Source of the DNA: Salisapilia sapeloensis
Lineage: Eukaryota > Oomycota > Peronosporomycetes > Peronosporales > Salisapiliaceae
Assembly (NCBI GenBank): GCA_023334545.1
Contig: JAADVB010000086.1
Span: forward strand, 1-64,000
Length of the DNA: 64,000 nt
Reading direction: 5' to 3'
Numbering within the stretch: position 1 is the first letter of the stretch; each line of letters opens with the position of its first letter. The notes beneath the pieces are model-generated. The model ran no database searches, was not told the origin of the DNA, and saw only the letters and a program-made list of their open reading frames with translations. Positions 1-12,191 of this stretch are shown here, piece after piece. Position numbers and translations under genes: made by a program.

Positions 1-1
1 C

Positions 2-550
2 CACGTAGAAGGCGTCGCTGCTCTTGGCCATAGCGATACCAATGGCGGAGGTGCTTTAAACGTCTTTGGACGAGCCTTCCAAGCCACGGGACTGGAGTGG
101 ACTACGGAGCTGTGCGAGGCGGACTCGGACGACGATGGAGTAACAAATGGCGAAGAGCTCGGTGATCCGTGCTGTACCTGGATTGCTACTGCTGGAGGTC
201 TGCCGAACGGCAAAGAGACGCCAACGCATCCGGGTGTTCCGAACGACTGGACGGAGAATGAAATGGCAGCTAGAAAGTGCCAGGGCAATGACGAAAGTGA
301 CAACGCCGCTTCCAAGTTCACGAAAGCAACAATCGATGACGAAGACGTCTTGCTCAGCCCGACTACAAGCGCTTCAGAAACAAGCGTCAGCCCTACATTG
401 ACATCATCAACGAAAGATGACTCTGTGGATGAAGCGACTAGCCTCTTCACTGAAGATAGCTCAGCGGTCGATGGAAGATGGTCCCATCTGGTGGTAGCAT
501 GGGCTGCTTGTATGATGATAGCCATTGTTCATGCACACGTGGTCATGTAA
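2..550 (+). CDS. Temptin-like Cys/Cys disulfide domain protein (3' part, 5' end outside window)
   Basis: The frame is open from base 2 to the TAA at 548-550, so the gene is cut by the window start. The first ~75 residues carry the temptin signature: a GGALNVFGRAF segment, then DSDDDGVTNGEELGDPCC with the paired cysteines, then a HPGVPNDW segment. Temptin is a secreted water-borne attractant protein first described in Aplysia; oomycetes carry temptin-domain proteins whose role is unknown. After the domain comes a Ser/Thr-rich linker and a hydrophobic tail ending almost at the C-terminus (HLVVAWAACMMIAIVHAHVV). That tail suggests a GPI or membrane anchor, so the product probably sits on the cell surface. 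Domain call good; anchor type inferred. Confidence 0.8.
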   Translation, partial: HVEGVAALGHSDTNGGGALNVFGRAFQATGLEWTTELCEADSDDDGVTNGEELGDPCCTWIATAGGLPNGKETPTHPGVPNDWTENEMAARKCQGNDESDNAASKFTKATIDDEDVLLSPTTSASETSVSPTLTSSTKDDSVDEATSLFTEDSSAVDGRWSHLVVAWAACMMIAIVHAHVVM

Positions 551-741
551 TAGCCTTCATGCAAAAGAAAGAAGTACAGTAAGCTGGTATAATGTGAGCT
601 CTCGTAACACAATCCAGTATATGTTCATGGACACTCGAGGTGTCCATTAGTAGTCGTTTTACTATTTCTGTCTTGTAAATTTACTATCTTGCTATTACTA
701 TACAAAACCATCTAGTAATCCCACCCGGACACCATTCGAAT

Positions 742-2291
742 ATGTCTGCACCATCGAGCAGCGCGGACCTCTTCACGCAAGTTTACAGCCAGAAAGAGAA
801 CACATCTAGCGATGGTAATGCACCAATAGGGGGTTTCCTAGTGTGTCTCGATGTTCCCGAAGCGACAGAGTTTGGAATTGACTATGAGGTCTATCGGACG
901 GGTCACAAGTTCCAAGGTGTCAAGTTCGTGCCGCTTGGACTGCACTTTGTAGTATTTCGCGCCAAGGATCAGGAACATGGTATTCGCCAAGGTTTCTTCT
1001 TCCGAGTAGAAGAGCACGCACAGGTTGTGGTACGCGAGTGGAGCACCAAGGACGAGGAGCTAAAGCTACCGTCTTCTGGTCTGAACGTAGAGCACCTTGA
1101 ACGTTTGTATTTGGCATTGCGTTGCACCTAGCTAGTCTTTACAGGGCGCTAATTAATAAACTATACAGATGCTGTGCGAGGATTCCAGTTAGATGATGGA
1201 CTGGGGGCCTATCCAAAGCAGCATTTCAAGAGCTGGAGACGCCTATCCAAGTTCATTTCCGATCCCGTCTTGCAGGTACTTGTTGATGACTGTCAAGCTA
1301 CTGTATAGATTTATTGAGATGGTCTGTAGCGCTGTGGATTATCATTAGGTTGTTTGATCCTACCAGGCGATAGTGAATCCTTGTCGTCACTTGGAGACGA
1401 TAACCAAGGGATGGTGCCATATTTTTCAGACGCCTCTCGCACTGCAGTCTTCACGTCACTTTATAAACGCAAGAACGATATATCAGTAGAAGCTCGAACG
1501 CAATACCATTTCGACCGTAGGTAGGTCTTTTAACCTCTTTCTGATTATGCAGTCGATTCATCTTGAAAATCTAGTGAGATGCTAGAGGACTTGCTACGGG
1601 ACACTTTTAATGAGGACTGGAGAGAGATGATGGGCGAGTTCCAACTTGCTTTTATTTTGTTCCTGCAGCTCTCGTCACTCGCTGCATTGGAGCAATGGAA
1701 GCAGGTGAGTCGATAGTGTAGACACGTAGCTTCTTGTATGTCTCATGCCTGCGACTGTAGTTTATTGTGCTCTTCTGTTCATGCGAAAGAGCTTTATACA
1801 GATACAACGATCTGTTCGTGGCGTTCATGAAGACGTTGGAGACGCACTTGGAGCAGATCCCGACCGACTTTTTCCAAGATGAACTGACAAGTGCCAACTT
1901 CCTCCGACCGTGTCTTTCTTCACTCTTGGAGTTACTAGATGATCCAGACATTCCACAAGAGGTACCTTGCTCTTGATACAGTGATAACTTCTTATAGATA
2001 TTAACGACTGTATGCGCATGAAGCTAAGCGAACGCAGTGGTCACCTACGGAGTCTTCTCCACTCTCGTTTCCAGTTTACTCTCGAAGAGGAAGAAGATGA
2101 GTTTGCTCCCGTCGTCGTACCCCTCGAAGAGGTTTCTCCTTACCTATTTTCCTCTCTTTCTTTTCCAATACCAACGTATCGATCCTGCATAGTTGGAAGC
2201 TACGACCTCTAGCTCTACCCCAGGAGTAGATGAAGAGCAGTTGAACGCTGCCATCGCCGCTGACTTTCTCCGTTCGAACCGACAGTCATGA
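742..2291 (+). CDS. AAR2: AAR2-family U5 snRNP assembly factor, spliced
   Basis: AAR2 binds Prp8 during cytoplasmic assembly of the U5 snRNP. Exon 1 (742-1120) encodes the N-terminal domain, with EFGIDYEVYRTGHKFQGVK matching the family core. Later exons, read by phase, are 1169-1275 (LGAYPKQHFKSW), 1330-1520 (PYFSDASRTAVFTSLYKRKND), 1575-1704 (DWREMMGEFQLAFILFLQLS), 1761-1961 (EQIPTDFFQDELTSANFL) and one or two final exons from about 2000. These carry FAPVVVPLEE and end in a TGA at 2289-2291. Introns are about 48-57 nt. The start of exon 6 and the last intron are less certain. The next gene converges 135 bp away. Confidence 0.88.
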
Positions 2292-2426
2292 ACACATACG
2301 AGCAATGGACCAAGACAACACGAAAACCTTTTCTTCCCTCTTACTTACGATATCACTACGCACATCGTAGCGGCCACTGTCTACACCTTGTGCACAAGCG
2401 TATCCAAATATCTTTTATCCAAAAGC

Positions 2427-4523
2427 TCAGTTCGTCAGGTAAGAAGGCGTGGATGAGTGCCGAAGAGACGGCGCGATGATACTCTTGAGCGTATACGCTA
2501 CCTGCATGGACGTCGGCCGCTGGTCCGGGTCCAAGTTCGTACACTGCTCTGCGAGCTCCCGAATCGACCGCGGACAGTCGTCTCGGAACGGAGCTCGGAT
2601 CTGACCTTTGCGGACGAGGTGGGCGAGCTGCATGCCTGGAATCGGCGTGCCATCCTCCTGCATCCGCACGCTCGCGAACGGCGCTTCCTCCGTGTCGATC
2701 TCGGATAAGACGATGCCGAGGGAGTAGACGTCTGCTCGTTCCGAGTACTTTTTTCCGAGCACGATCTCTGGCGCCGTCCATAGCAACGTTCCGACGCCGG
2801 ACGTCATGGTCTCATTGAGCTTCGTCTTTCGACTGACGCCAAAATCTGTCAGCTTGGCTCTCATGTTTTTATTCAAGAGGACGTTCTTGCTCTTAATGTC
2901 TCGATGGACGACGACTGGACGCATGCAGTGGAGGTAGACGAGGCCTTCTGCAATGTCCATGGCGATGCTCAACTTCTCCTTTGGCCAGGTGAATTGGTTC
3001 TTGTGTTTATTCAGAACGACATCCAAGTCGCCTGCTTCCATGTACTCGACGACGACACAGAGGTCTTTCATAAAGTTCCAGCTGAGACCGATGAACGACA
3101 CGATGTTCGGGTGGTGGAGAGCTGCTACGAGTCGAATTTCGCCTGTGAACTGTTCTAGCGCGACCGTCTGCATGGCTTTTTCAGGCAAAAGTTTCTTTAT
3201 CGCGACGTACTTTGTCTCGAACTGTCCTAACCAGACTTCTCCATACGCACCTTTGGACAAGAGACGCAGGAAGGTGATATCTTGATACGAAATCAGTTTC
3301 TTCCGGACACTCGAGTCCGAGACGAACGTCTTGAGCGTCTCGGATTCGCTACAGTACTCTTCCACGGTCTTGGCGCCGCCACTCGACGTCTGCTTGGGTC
3401 GAGACTTGCGAGTCGTGACCATCGAGGAAGAGCCTTTCGGACGAACGGGCTCTTGACGCGTCGTTCGAACGACTGGATTGGAACGAGGTGCGTCCTGCTT
3501 TTCCCTCGCGACGCTCTCATCTAGATGGTACGAAGAGACTTGTCGGTCGGACGATAGAGACTCCCGACGTTGTCGCTGTCGAGCTTGGGACTCCATGATT
3601 GTGGGACCGAAAGGACCTCCAAGAGCCGGTGACTTGTCGTTCCGCTTCTTCCGACGGAGCCACCAGAAGACAATGCAACCAGCGACGACGACTGCTGCTC
3701 CGACGACGATGATGATGATCACCCACGTCTTGAGACCGCCGCTCTGCTGTGCACTCGTCTCTGCTGCTAGGAGCTTAGATACGTCCATCGGGGTAGGACG
3801 GCAGAAGGAGGCTTTGGACGAAATGCTGGACTCTAGGAGACAAGGGATGGTCGTATCTGGTTCATCTGGACAGGACGATGCGTCTGATTCTTCGAATTGG
3901 ATCGACATGACAGTCATGCTGCTCGATCCGACTGTGATCGTGTTCCGATAGACCTGTGGGTAGACCATGCCAGAGGCATTTGCGTCAGACCAGATGGGCC
4001 CACGCGAAGTCTCGAATTCACTCGTAGACTGGCCGTTGGGAGCAGTCATGATGTCTCCGACGGCACAAGTGAAGGTGGACGGAAGTCTGGAGGAACAATC
4101 CTTGTTGGTCGAGATATGAAACCCATCGCACTCTTCCACCTCGCAGCTTTTATTGAAAGAGGCGCTGGAGAGAGCGATCGTGTCCATGGAAGCACCCTTG
4201 GTGTCGATTCGATCGACATTCTTCTCACAAGCTGTGTACACGGGAGCGATGTGATTATAGTCCGAGTCACCTACGAGGACGTAGCCATAGGCCCATAGCA
4301 GTCCGACACGAGCTTCATCGGAAAGCGAAGTCCAATTTTTATTCTGTTTTGATAAGTACTTGTTAATGTCCACCGGCACGCCCGTGTTCACATTGGACAT
4401 GTCGCTCACATCCCCATCCAATAGGACCTCGGTGATCCGAGAGACGACGTTGGCGTCACCTGCTACGAGAGCGAGTATGCAAGCAGTCCAGAGTATCACA
4501 CTGGGGGTACATCGGTGCTCCAT
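2427..4523 (-). CDS. Receptor-like TKL protein kinase (signal peptide, ectodomain, TM, kinase)
   Basis: Single-exon ORF of about 698 residues. I chose the Met at 4523 rather than the one at 4553 because it begins a clean signal peptide (MEHRCTPSVILWTACILALVAG). A cysteine-containing ectodomain of about 240 residues follows, then a membrane segment (WVIIIIVVGAAVVVAGCIVF) with a basic stop-transfer RRKKR and a Ser/Arg-rich juxtamembrane stretch. The kinase domain shows a Gly loop (GAYGEVWLG), the Lys in VAIKK, HRDIKSKNVL and DFGVSRK, and an APE-like TAPEI, so it should be active. The HRDIKSKN form is typical of tyrosine-kinase-like serine/threonine kinases. The ligand is unknown. It is convergent with AAR2. 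Confidence 0.85.
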   Translation of the reverse strand: MEHRCTPSVILWTACILALVAGDANVVSRITEVLLDGDVSDMSNVNTGVPVDINKYLSKQNKNWTSLSDEARVGLLWAYGYVLVGDSDYNHIAPVYTACEKNVDRIDTKGASMDTIALSSASFNKSCEVEECDGFHISTNKDCSSRLPSTFTCAVGDIMTAPNGQSTSEFETSRGPIWSDANASGMVYPQVYRNTITVGSSSMTVMSIQFEESDASSCPDEPDTTIPCLLESSISSKASFCRPTPMDVSKLLAAETSAQQSGGLKTWVIIIIVVGAAVVVAGCIVFWWLRRKKRNDKSPALGGPFGPTIMESQARQRQRRESLSSDRQVSSYHLDESVAREKQDAPRSNPVVRTTRQEPVRPKGSSSMVTTRKSRPKQTSSGGAKTVEEYCSESETLKTFVSDSSVRKKLISYQDITFLRLLSKGAYGEVWLGQFETKYVAIKKLLPEKAMQTVALEQFTGEIRLVAALHHPNIVSFIGLSWNFMKDLCVVVEYMEAGDLDVVLNKHKNQFTWPKEKLSIAMDIAEGLVYLHCMRPVVVHRDIKSKNVLLNKNMRAKLTDFGVSRKTKLNETMTSGVGTLLWTAPEIVLGKKYSERADVYSLGIVLSEIDTEEAPFASVRMQEDGTPIPGMQLAHLVRKGQIRAPFRDDCPRSIRELAEQCTNLDPDQRPTSMQVAYTLKSIIAPSLRHSSTPSYLTN

Positions 4524-4553
4524 CGAGGAAGGGTGGAAATGGAGTGCTAGCAC

Positions 4554-5471
4554 CTGCTACTGGCCAAGTCGGTCTTAAGCTGACTCGCATAGTCGAGACA
4601 AGTATCTGGTATAACAAAAGAGGACCCATCCACGGGATTTGACAAGATGGGAGGCCAGACACGAAGTGGATGCAAATCAGGACCCAAATTACCACAAGGG
4701 GCGGTGTTCGACGAAGTCGATGACGGTGGATGACTAGGCCAGGTCGAGCTGATACCTGTAGATTGTTGAAGACGAAAGGCGTTTGTACCCGTACCTACTT
4801 GATGCAAGGTGAGGTTGCTAAAGCAGAATATTTGCGTTCGTGTCAGTGTTCGTTCGAACGAATGTGTATCTGCCTTGGAGAAAGGATACTTGCGTGTGTG
4901 AGCAGAAGAGAAGCTCTGTAGATTTAAAGACGGTAGATAAAGGCTCATAACGACGCGCATCTCCTAATTCTATGGCATGCGCTTGTTCGTCGTTTGACGT
5001 GAGCTGAAAGGAATTGATTGACTAAAAAATAGAAGTCTTCAATTATCTTCCTTTGCACAATCTGCAGGCGTCATAGCAACAAACGTATAGAGCCTCCAGA
5101 CATTTGGTCATCTTAAGCCGCAGCCCCTTCTGCGACTGCTCTTCAATCGCACCAGTGTAGACTCATGCTTTCAGGCAGCTAGACTCTCCGTTCTAGCACA
5201 TAGACATATATTAGTCAGTTTGGATTAATAGGAAATGTCGAGTGATTACGCCATGTGATGGGCTCAAATTATTACGACGTCGTGATGACTGCCAAGATCG
5301 AGTGGAAATGTACGACCGGATCCAAAGAAGCAAATTCTTCTATGTTAGCAAATCTTGTCATCGAACTGCTTCGCACGTTGCTCTTTTACCCAAGATCTAA
5401 AGACTGCTCACTTGTGTCCACGCAGAAGAGATACATAGGTTGACACTATTCGCGTTATGACCGCTGCCATT
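4554..5471. other. Intergenic stretch upstream of the receptor kinase
   Basis: About 0.9 kb between two minus-strand genes. An overlapping minus-strand ORF (4547-4960) and several short ORFs exist, but none shows a recognisable domain. It most likely holds the kinase promoter and 5' leader. Confidence 0.4.
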
Positions 5472-6350
5472 TCACCGATATAGAGTATCATCTTGGAAAA
5501 CAATCTCTCCACCAAACTCCATGACACTAACTAGTACACCAGCAGTAGGTTGCACTCCTTCCAGACATTCTATCCGCTTTGGACGAGCTACTCCTTGACT
5601 CACACTTGATCCACAAAGGCTCCAATACCAGTAACCTGGCATTGATAACGCTTCGACCGCTCTCTTTCTTTGTTCTTCACCCATTTTGACTAAATCTTGC
5701 AAAAGCACCTCCGCCTTTGGCATGTACGGAAAAAGATGTGCACTTGACTGGAATAAGATCAAAGTGGACACGTCATGTAGGGTTCGGACTGATGTGGTTC
5801 AAATCGGCCAGACAGGATAGACGCGATCAGACTGGCAACAGATACGGTAGTCAAGTTTCTAGGAAGAGAATGTGCTACTAGAGCTAGGATTCTCGTATAA
5901 AAAAGTAATTGATAAGATAGCATTTGGAGGAGCTGACTCGCCAAGTATCATATTGAAAAGACAAGACTGGAAATCTGGTACTTATGACTCGTTCCTAGGC
6001 TTAAAAGTCGGCGAGCTCAGAAGTTTAGAATAAGCGACTCGGTCGGTTGAAAACGCGTCCTAGGGTTGGATGCTACTTGTGACTACAACACCAACAAGTA
6101 CCACACATGACGTGAAGCAACGTGTGATCTAGAGAGGGTACAAAGATGGTGTCGGTTCGCTAGCAGGATAGGAGGATTCAACGTCAACAAGCGTGCATTT
6201 GAGAGTCAGAGAAGCTGCCAAGCGAATCCAGTATGAGGTGAAAGGACAACTGTTCCTTAGGAGTAAGCAATAAGGATCAAAGCGAAAAGATACAAAGTAG
6301 TGGTAAAATGAACTTTTGCTTGTATAAGTAGTCCATCCCATCCCACGTAT
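5472..6350 (-). CDS. Unidentified spliced gene (exons partly traced)
   Basis: Several short open stretches on the minus strand read like exons separated by tiny introns. From 5' to 3' these are a segment near 6190-6280 (LTPKEQLSFHLILDSLGSF), one near 6000-6060 (DAFSTDRVAYSKLLSSPTF), one near 5880-5965 (FQSCLFNMILGESAPPNAI), and a final exon from about 5800 to the stop at 5472 (PKAEVLLQDLVKMGEEQRKR, MPGYWYWSLCGSS). The last exon follows an acceptor-like CAG. I do not recognise the family. The amino-acid composition looks like a folded intracellular protein. The 5' end near 6350 is a guess. It lies downstream of PPME1 on the same strand. Confidence 0.4.
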
Positions 6351-6531
6351 AAAGAAGTATCCTACTTGAGCCCCTTTGTCGGCTACTTTTTATTGAAGTT
6401 ACGTCGATTGTACCTAGCTCCAGTCGATCAAGAATCCTAGACCGAGGTTTAGAGCTAGAGTCGAGGCTACTTAACTATGAAAGCCGCTAAGAGATGCTCA
6501 AAGTAGACTATGCAAGCGTTCTTGGATTTGA

Positions 6532-7736
6532 TTAGATCTCGTGCTCTTGCTGTCGCTCCATCTCTTCCTTGGCCGACATGGGCGTCGGTCGCATGGCTCT
6601 GGCCTTGGCCAATCGTTCCGCCAGCACATCATTCTCGCTTTGTCCTGCAGCACCCCCGCCGACTCCATGGCGAACCGAGACATGGGCACACCTGCCTGCA
6701 AACTCCATCAGTGCCTTGGACAATTGGTCCGGTGTGTCTTCCTGGATGGCATGGCCACACCCGTAGAGCAGTCGCAGCTCAAACTTGCCCATCATCTGAC
6801 CTCTCGTGAGTGGCGTGTCGAGTCGGTCGGACCCCGCGAGCACCAGGATCTTGGCTCCTGGCAGCGCTAAGAATGCTTCCGATAGACCTTGGAACCAGTC
6901 TCGCCAGTACTTGGCGCTGCGACTGAGGTTGGTGCGCCAGACGAGAGACCCGTCATCGGCTTTTTGGAGCTGGGAAGGAGTGGATACGGCGGCAGCGACG
7001 CCGTTGCGACAGGTGCCAGAGTGGACACTCCAGTCGACGGCAGCTTGGTAGGATGGGAAGCTCCTAGGTCGCTTCGACAGCACTGTATCCATGTGTTGGA
7101 GAGAGGCCATGGCCGTGCCTTCCACGACGTCGACGACCATGGTGCCTACGATAGACGGGATGCGTTTGGATTCGCACACCCTGACAGCGACAGCTCCACC
7201 CATGCTATGTCCAGCGACGATAGTCTGAGGCTGTGAGTCGTCATCAGCGGGAATCAGTTCGTTCGCTACGAGCACGACGTCGTCTACCATCCTGTTCATG
7301 GATAGATCTGCGTCATCTGAAGTGGTGGTACCGCCTGATTCAAAGCGTTATAGAGATAGAGACGTAGGAGAGTAAGGATAGACGTACCATGGCCTCGAAA
7401 GTCGATGGCATGGACGACGAAATGCTTTCTTAATTCCGCCTATAATACTTCCTATTGGCTCCGCATTCTTGTGTATAGGATCGAACAAGAAGATTACCGC
7501 CACGAGACTCCATGTCATGGACGTGTATCCAGCGCCATGCAGCAATACAAGGTGTGGTCCATGATCTCCAGCTCGATACGTCCGAAAGATCTAGGATATC
7601 CCATATCGTCATCTTCGGAGCTCATTGCACGTATAAAGGTACAAAGTCGAGGTACATCTCCATTGTCGAGCGTCACATCTACAATTTCGTCGAAGTAGTG
7701 TCTCCAGACCGTGTCGACATCGGCGTACTCGGCCAT
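6532..7736 (-). CDS. PPME1: Protein phosphatase methylesterase 1 (PPME1)
   Basis: An alpha/beta hydrolase that removes the C-terminal methyl ester from the PP2A catalytic subunit. Four exons read in phase: 7656-7736, 7498-7590, 7388-7439 and 6532-7334, giving about 342 residues. Family marks are LVLLHGAGYTSMTW, HAIDFRGHG, the nucleophile in AGHSMGGAVAV, and the PPME1-specific VVDVVEGTAMASLQHM with RPRSFPSYQAAVDWSV. The probable acid is in LVLAGSDRLDTP and the histidine in YGCGHAIQED. The start at 7736 matches the usual short N-terminus (DVDTVWRHYFDEI); an in-frame Met at 7793 is an alternative. It is divergent from THO2, with 93 bp or less between start codons, so the two probably share a promoter region. 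Confidence 0.9.
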
Positions 7737-7829
7737 CTTGGACTCGATGCTTCCTGCGTTATACGATGCCACTGATAAAATACAAACTGCCATCCTAAAT
7801 TCCGTCGCCAGCAAAGCGAAAGGAGCAGC

Positions 7830-10800
7830 ATGGCGACCTTGACGGACGCTCTGTTGCGCCAGTGGAGCTCCACGGGGAGCACTAGCGTGTACATTTCGTT
7901 TATACAAGTAGAGGAGAGATGGGAGAGAGAACTTATGCTGTTTTTGAATCGGATAGGCGGACGGCTTTGACGAAAGCGGTGGGGAAATCCAAAGGCGCGT
8001 TGAATGCGACGCAGGTCTCGGATACCAAGGGTGCGTACTGCCATAGTTGGTTTAAAGTGGAAGGGGTGGTAGCTGAGGTGTGTATATAGAACTGTATGGA
8101 CTGCTGTATGAACTCGTGTGGGCAGTCGCAAAGGACAAGCTGGCCAAGCGGGATATGCTGGCGCTCTTTAAGGACTTGGACATGGTAGCACAGACTCTAG
8201 GATAGTATATAAAGTGGATAGAGTGCTCATATCGTGTCTTGGGTATGCTAGAAAGGGAATGCAGCAGCGAGTGAAGTGTTCGCGGACCTCTTGTGGACCA
8301 TCGGTGCGTCTCTTTCTCCTCCTCGTGGCCACTGCGTTGTAACTATTCTACGTAGGGAACGAGATCGAGTTGCGTCATGGCAAGTCGTATCAGTCGACAG
8401 TAGAGTGGCAGCACCTCAGTCGTCTCGTCAAGAGTCTCGCGGATGAACACATCGTGCCTTTAATGCAGCTCAAGATGACGCTGGAATTCGATCTTTTGCA
8501 TGAAGCTGGTCTAACGGAAGACTCACAGAAGATCCGTAAGAAGCTCATTCGTATCAACACCAAGACGTTTTATACGCAAGTCAAATACAATCTCCTTCGG
8601 GAAGAGAGTGAAGGGTTTGCCAAGGTCCTCGGGCTCTTGCATCGAGGCATTTCGAACGACGTGCTCGAGTCGAGTAAAGCAGACTTGCTGTCTCTCATCG
8701 GGTACTTTAATCTAGATGCGAATCGCGTCTTGGACCTTGTGCTCGACGCGTATGAGTCCGATCCGCGCAATGACTGTTTCCTCGACCTCCTCTCGACGTT
8801 CAAGCAAGCGAGTATCCCTCACGTCCTCGGTTTCAAGTTCCAATTCTACGCGAGACACGAAGAGGAGGACGCCAAGGAGACACCTGCGAGTCTCTGTCGT
8901 CTCGCAGCGGCCATGGTCCAGCACCAGGTGATCACGTTAGATTCGTTACTGCCGCATCTCTCTCCGTCGAAGGCGAGTGTGATTTCAAAGGCCAAGGAAG
9001 AGCAGGAGAAGCTCGAGAAGAAGGCCAAGTCCTTTGGCAAGGTCAACCTCGGAGCGAAGCCTTCGGACGAGAAGGAAGAAGTCGAGGAAGACAAGGAGCC
9101 TTGGAACCAGATCTATGGTCTCATGCGAGGCTTGTTGGAGATTGGCGCGACGGACGTTGCTTTTCGTATGATGGACGAGTTCCGGAAGGAAGGCGTGGAT
9201 CCACTCGGTCATCCGCAGCTATCCCATCAGCTCTGTCATCTTGTCCACTCGCAAGTGTATGAACTATGCCAAGACCTAGTCTATCGAGACACGCCGCTCT
9301 TGCCGACGAAGCAGAAGGGGACGTTCATCTCGCTCGAACCTAGTTTCACGCCATCTCCGTTCGTCACGCCGTTAAAGACGTATGAAGAGGTGGTGGAACA
9401 AGTCTACCCGACGCTCGAGATGCTTTCGTCTGAATTACATCGAGACCAGCTGCTCTTGACGCAATTGCTTCGTCTGACGAAAGCGATACTGGCGTCTGGT
9501 AACGACCAAGTGGCTGACAAGACCAAGCGCGTCGTGTCTCGCTGCTTCCTCCCGTCTCTTTCTCGCCAGGCCTGCAACCCGAGCACCGCCTTCTTCCTCT
9601 GGGACGTCGTCAAGCCTCTCACGTTCGAAGACAGATACCGTCTGTATCAGCAGTGGGAAGCTTCGTACGCGCTCTCTCCGTCTATGCAGCTTGTCGAGGC
9701 GCAGACCGTCCAGAGCACACGCAAAGTCATGCGTCGACTGACGGCCGACCGCGCGAAGCAGTCTGCTCGGAGTCTCACGCACGCAGGCCACTCGAATCCG
9801 CTCGTGGTCTTCCGAACGATGCTCCGGCAGATCCAGTCGTACGATAACTTGATCCAGCCCGTCGTCGAGAGTTTCAAGTTCATGACGTCCTTGGCGATGG
9901 ACGTGCTGTCCTTTTGCCTCGTGAGCGAGCTGAGCAAGTCGCAGCAGTCCATGAAAGCCGACGGGACCAACGTCTCGTTGTGGCTCACGTCTCTCGCGAA
10001 CTTTGCCGGTAGCTTCTACCGCAAGTACCCGACTGTCGAGCTCTCGGGTCTGCTCCAGTACCTCTTGCAGCGTCTTCGGAACTGGCAATCCGTCGACCTC
10101 GTCGTCTTGAGCGAACTCCTGAGTAAGATGGGGTCCTGCGTCAGCTTCGAAGACATCTCGTGGAACCAACTAGAGGCGCAGGCCGGTGGACCGCATCTCT
10201 GGCACGAGCCGTCGGACCCCAAGGTCCTGAATCGACGCGCAGTGCCGCGACTGCGAGACGCGCTGGTGAAGCGGCAGATGGCTCTCCCGCTCTGCCTGCT
10301 CATGTGCCAGATGCGGTCGAAGATCGAGTTTGACGACGACCCGTCGACCAAGCACCTCAAGCTCGTCGGACGCTTGTACGACACGTGTCAGATGACGTTG
10401 AGTCAGTTGCTCGACTTCCTCTACGGCGTCGTGGATCCAGACGTCTACATGCGGATGCTCCCGTCCGTCTCGAGTCTCATGCACGAGTACCACATCTCTC
10501 CGGAGTTGGTCATGACGCTCTGTCGTCCGGCCATCCGCTTCGACGACCCGCTGTTGAAGACGACGCCACGTAGTGTCCATGCGATCGGAGGCGGGAGTCG
10601 AGCTGATGATGCAGATCGGAAGGCATGGAGCATGACGTCTAAAGAGCTCGAAGAAGACGTGTCATCTGCTCTGCAAGGCCAGGTGGAAGGTCTGACGACG
10701 CGTCTGTATTTGACGTTCTGGAGCTTGATTCTGTATGACCTGCATGTGCCTTTTCAGCAATACGACGTTGAGATCCAGCGTCTTCGAGCGTCTAGTCATG

Positions 10801-12191
10801 GCTCTGCAAGTGACGTGAAGAAGAGCAAGGAGAAGGCTTCGCAGCGTATGGAGAAGCTGACGAATGAGCAGAAGGACCAAGTGGCGCATCGGAAGCGCGT
10901 GATCGAGCGTCTGGAAGCGGAGAAAGCGCTCTTGTTCCGTCCGGAAGACTATGTGAAGAGCGAGACGAGTGTGCATGACTTGCTCCAGAGGTGTGTCATC
11001 CCGCGAGCGCTCTTGTCTCCTGAAGACGCACTGTTCTGCGCCAAGTTCGTTGATAAGCTGCATGCCGTGAGCACACCTGCGTTCAGTACGTTGCAGTACT
11101 ATCACAAGTTGATGGAGAAGCTCCCGACGTGCGTCTTGTGCGTGACGGAGCGAGAGGCGGGGAACTTTGGCGTCTTCCTCAAGGAGACCATGGGCGTCTT
11201 GCTTGGCTGGTATGAGAGTCTAGGTGTGTATCAGACGGAAGCGTTGGAAGGCAAGGTTGGGTTCTCGCTAGACCTTGTGAACCCAGACTCCAAGATGACG
11301 CACGGGCAGTACAAGCGCATGTACGCCAAGTGGCACCAGACGATGACGACGGTGTACATGACGACGCTGGGTGGGAAGGCGTACATGCCAGTGCGCAACT
11401 CTTTGGTCGTCCTGACGAAACTCATTGACGTCTTTCCGTCGTGTCGCGTGACGGCGGCGTATCTCTTGGAGATCGTCGAGGAGCTGACGAAAGAAGAGCG
11501 GGAGGATCTCAAGATCATGGCCAAGAGGTACTTTGCGCTCTTGACGAAGCGCAAGGCGTCTCTGTCGGAAGATCGATTGTTGTCGCAGAACCTGACGCCG
11601 AAAGAAGACGCCAAGGAGGAGAAGGAGATGGAGGCGGGGGAAGTGGACAAGGAGGAGGAGAGCGAGCGGCGAAGGAGGAGGAGTAGTGAGCGGCAGGACG
11701 ATCGACGTCGGCGAGAGAATCGGACGAGTCGGACGGACGACGAAGGAAAGAGTACGTGGCAGGAGCAGGACGAGCGGAAGAGACAGAGGTTTGATCAGAC
11801 GGAAGCGGCGTTGCGTCGGCAGCTGACGGAGCAGAAGGAGCAGGAGAAGAAGCCGGAGGGTCAGGAGAAGAAAAAGGTCGTCTCGTTGAATCGGAAGCGA
11901 GGGCGGGAGCAGACGCAGGAGGAGGAGTCTGCGCCTGGGATCCTGTCCGGAGCCGACCATCCCGACGGCAAGCGACGTCGAGAGAATCGACCGGATAGTG
12001 GCGAGAAGCGTCCAGACGACAAGAAGCGCGGTCGGAACCGAGGTCGCAACGACACCAACCAAGGGAGTAACCAGAACAGTCGCGACCAAGGAGGTCGTGT
12101 GCGTCCGAATCGGAATAATGGACAGGAGCACTATGGAAGTGACCGAGGCGGACGTCGAGACAACACGAGTCGTCGGAATCAGCGCAGATAA
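7830..12191 (+). CDS. THOC2: THO complex subunit 2 (THO2/THOC2)
   Basis: A scaffold of the THO/TREX complex, coupling transcription to mRNA export in the nucleus. Four small exons precede one very large exon: exon 1 starts at 7830 (MATLTDALLRQW), exon 2 is about 7930-8026 (ESDRRTALTKAVGKSKGALN), exon 3 about 8089-8184 (LYGLLYELVWAVAKDKLAKR), exon 4 is 8252-8303 and exon 5 is 8356-12191. All joins keep phase. The body shows THO2 features such as GRLYDTCQMTLSQLLDFLYG and LPTCVLCVTEREAGNFGVFL. The last ~200 residues are a disordered Arg/Glu/Asp/Lys-rich tail with many RRRE and RNRGRN stretches, as in other THO2 proteins. It ends 57 bp from the convergent transporter gene. Confidence 0.88.

Noticed and set aside
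4547..4960. 137-aa minus-strand ORF upstream of the receptor kinase
   Set aside because: No domain, and no in-phase splice to the kinase. The kinase has its own good signal peptide at 4523. It is probably leader or chance.
7679..8131. Minus-strand ORF with a plausible start (MAVRTLGIRDLRRIQ) that could extend PPME1
   Set aside because: The plus strand here encodes THO2 exons that join in phase, and PPME1 already has a natural start at 7736.
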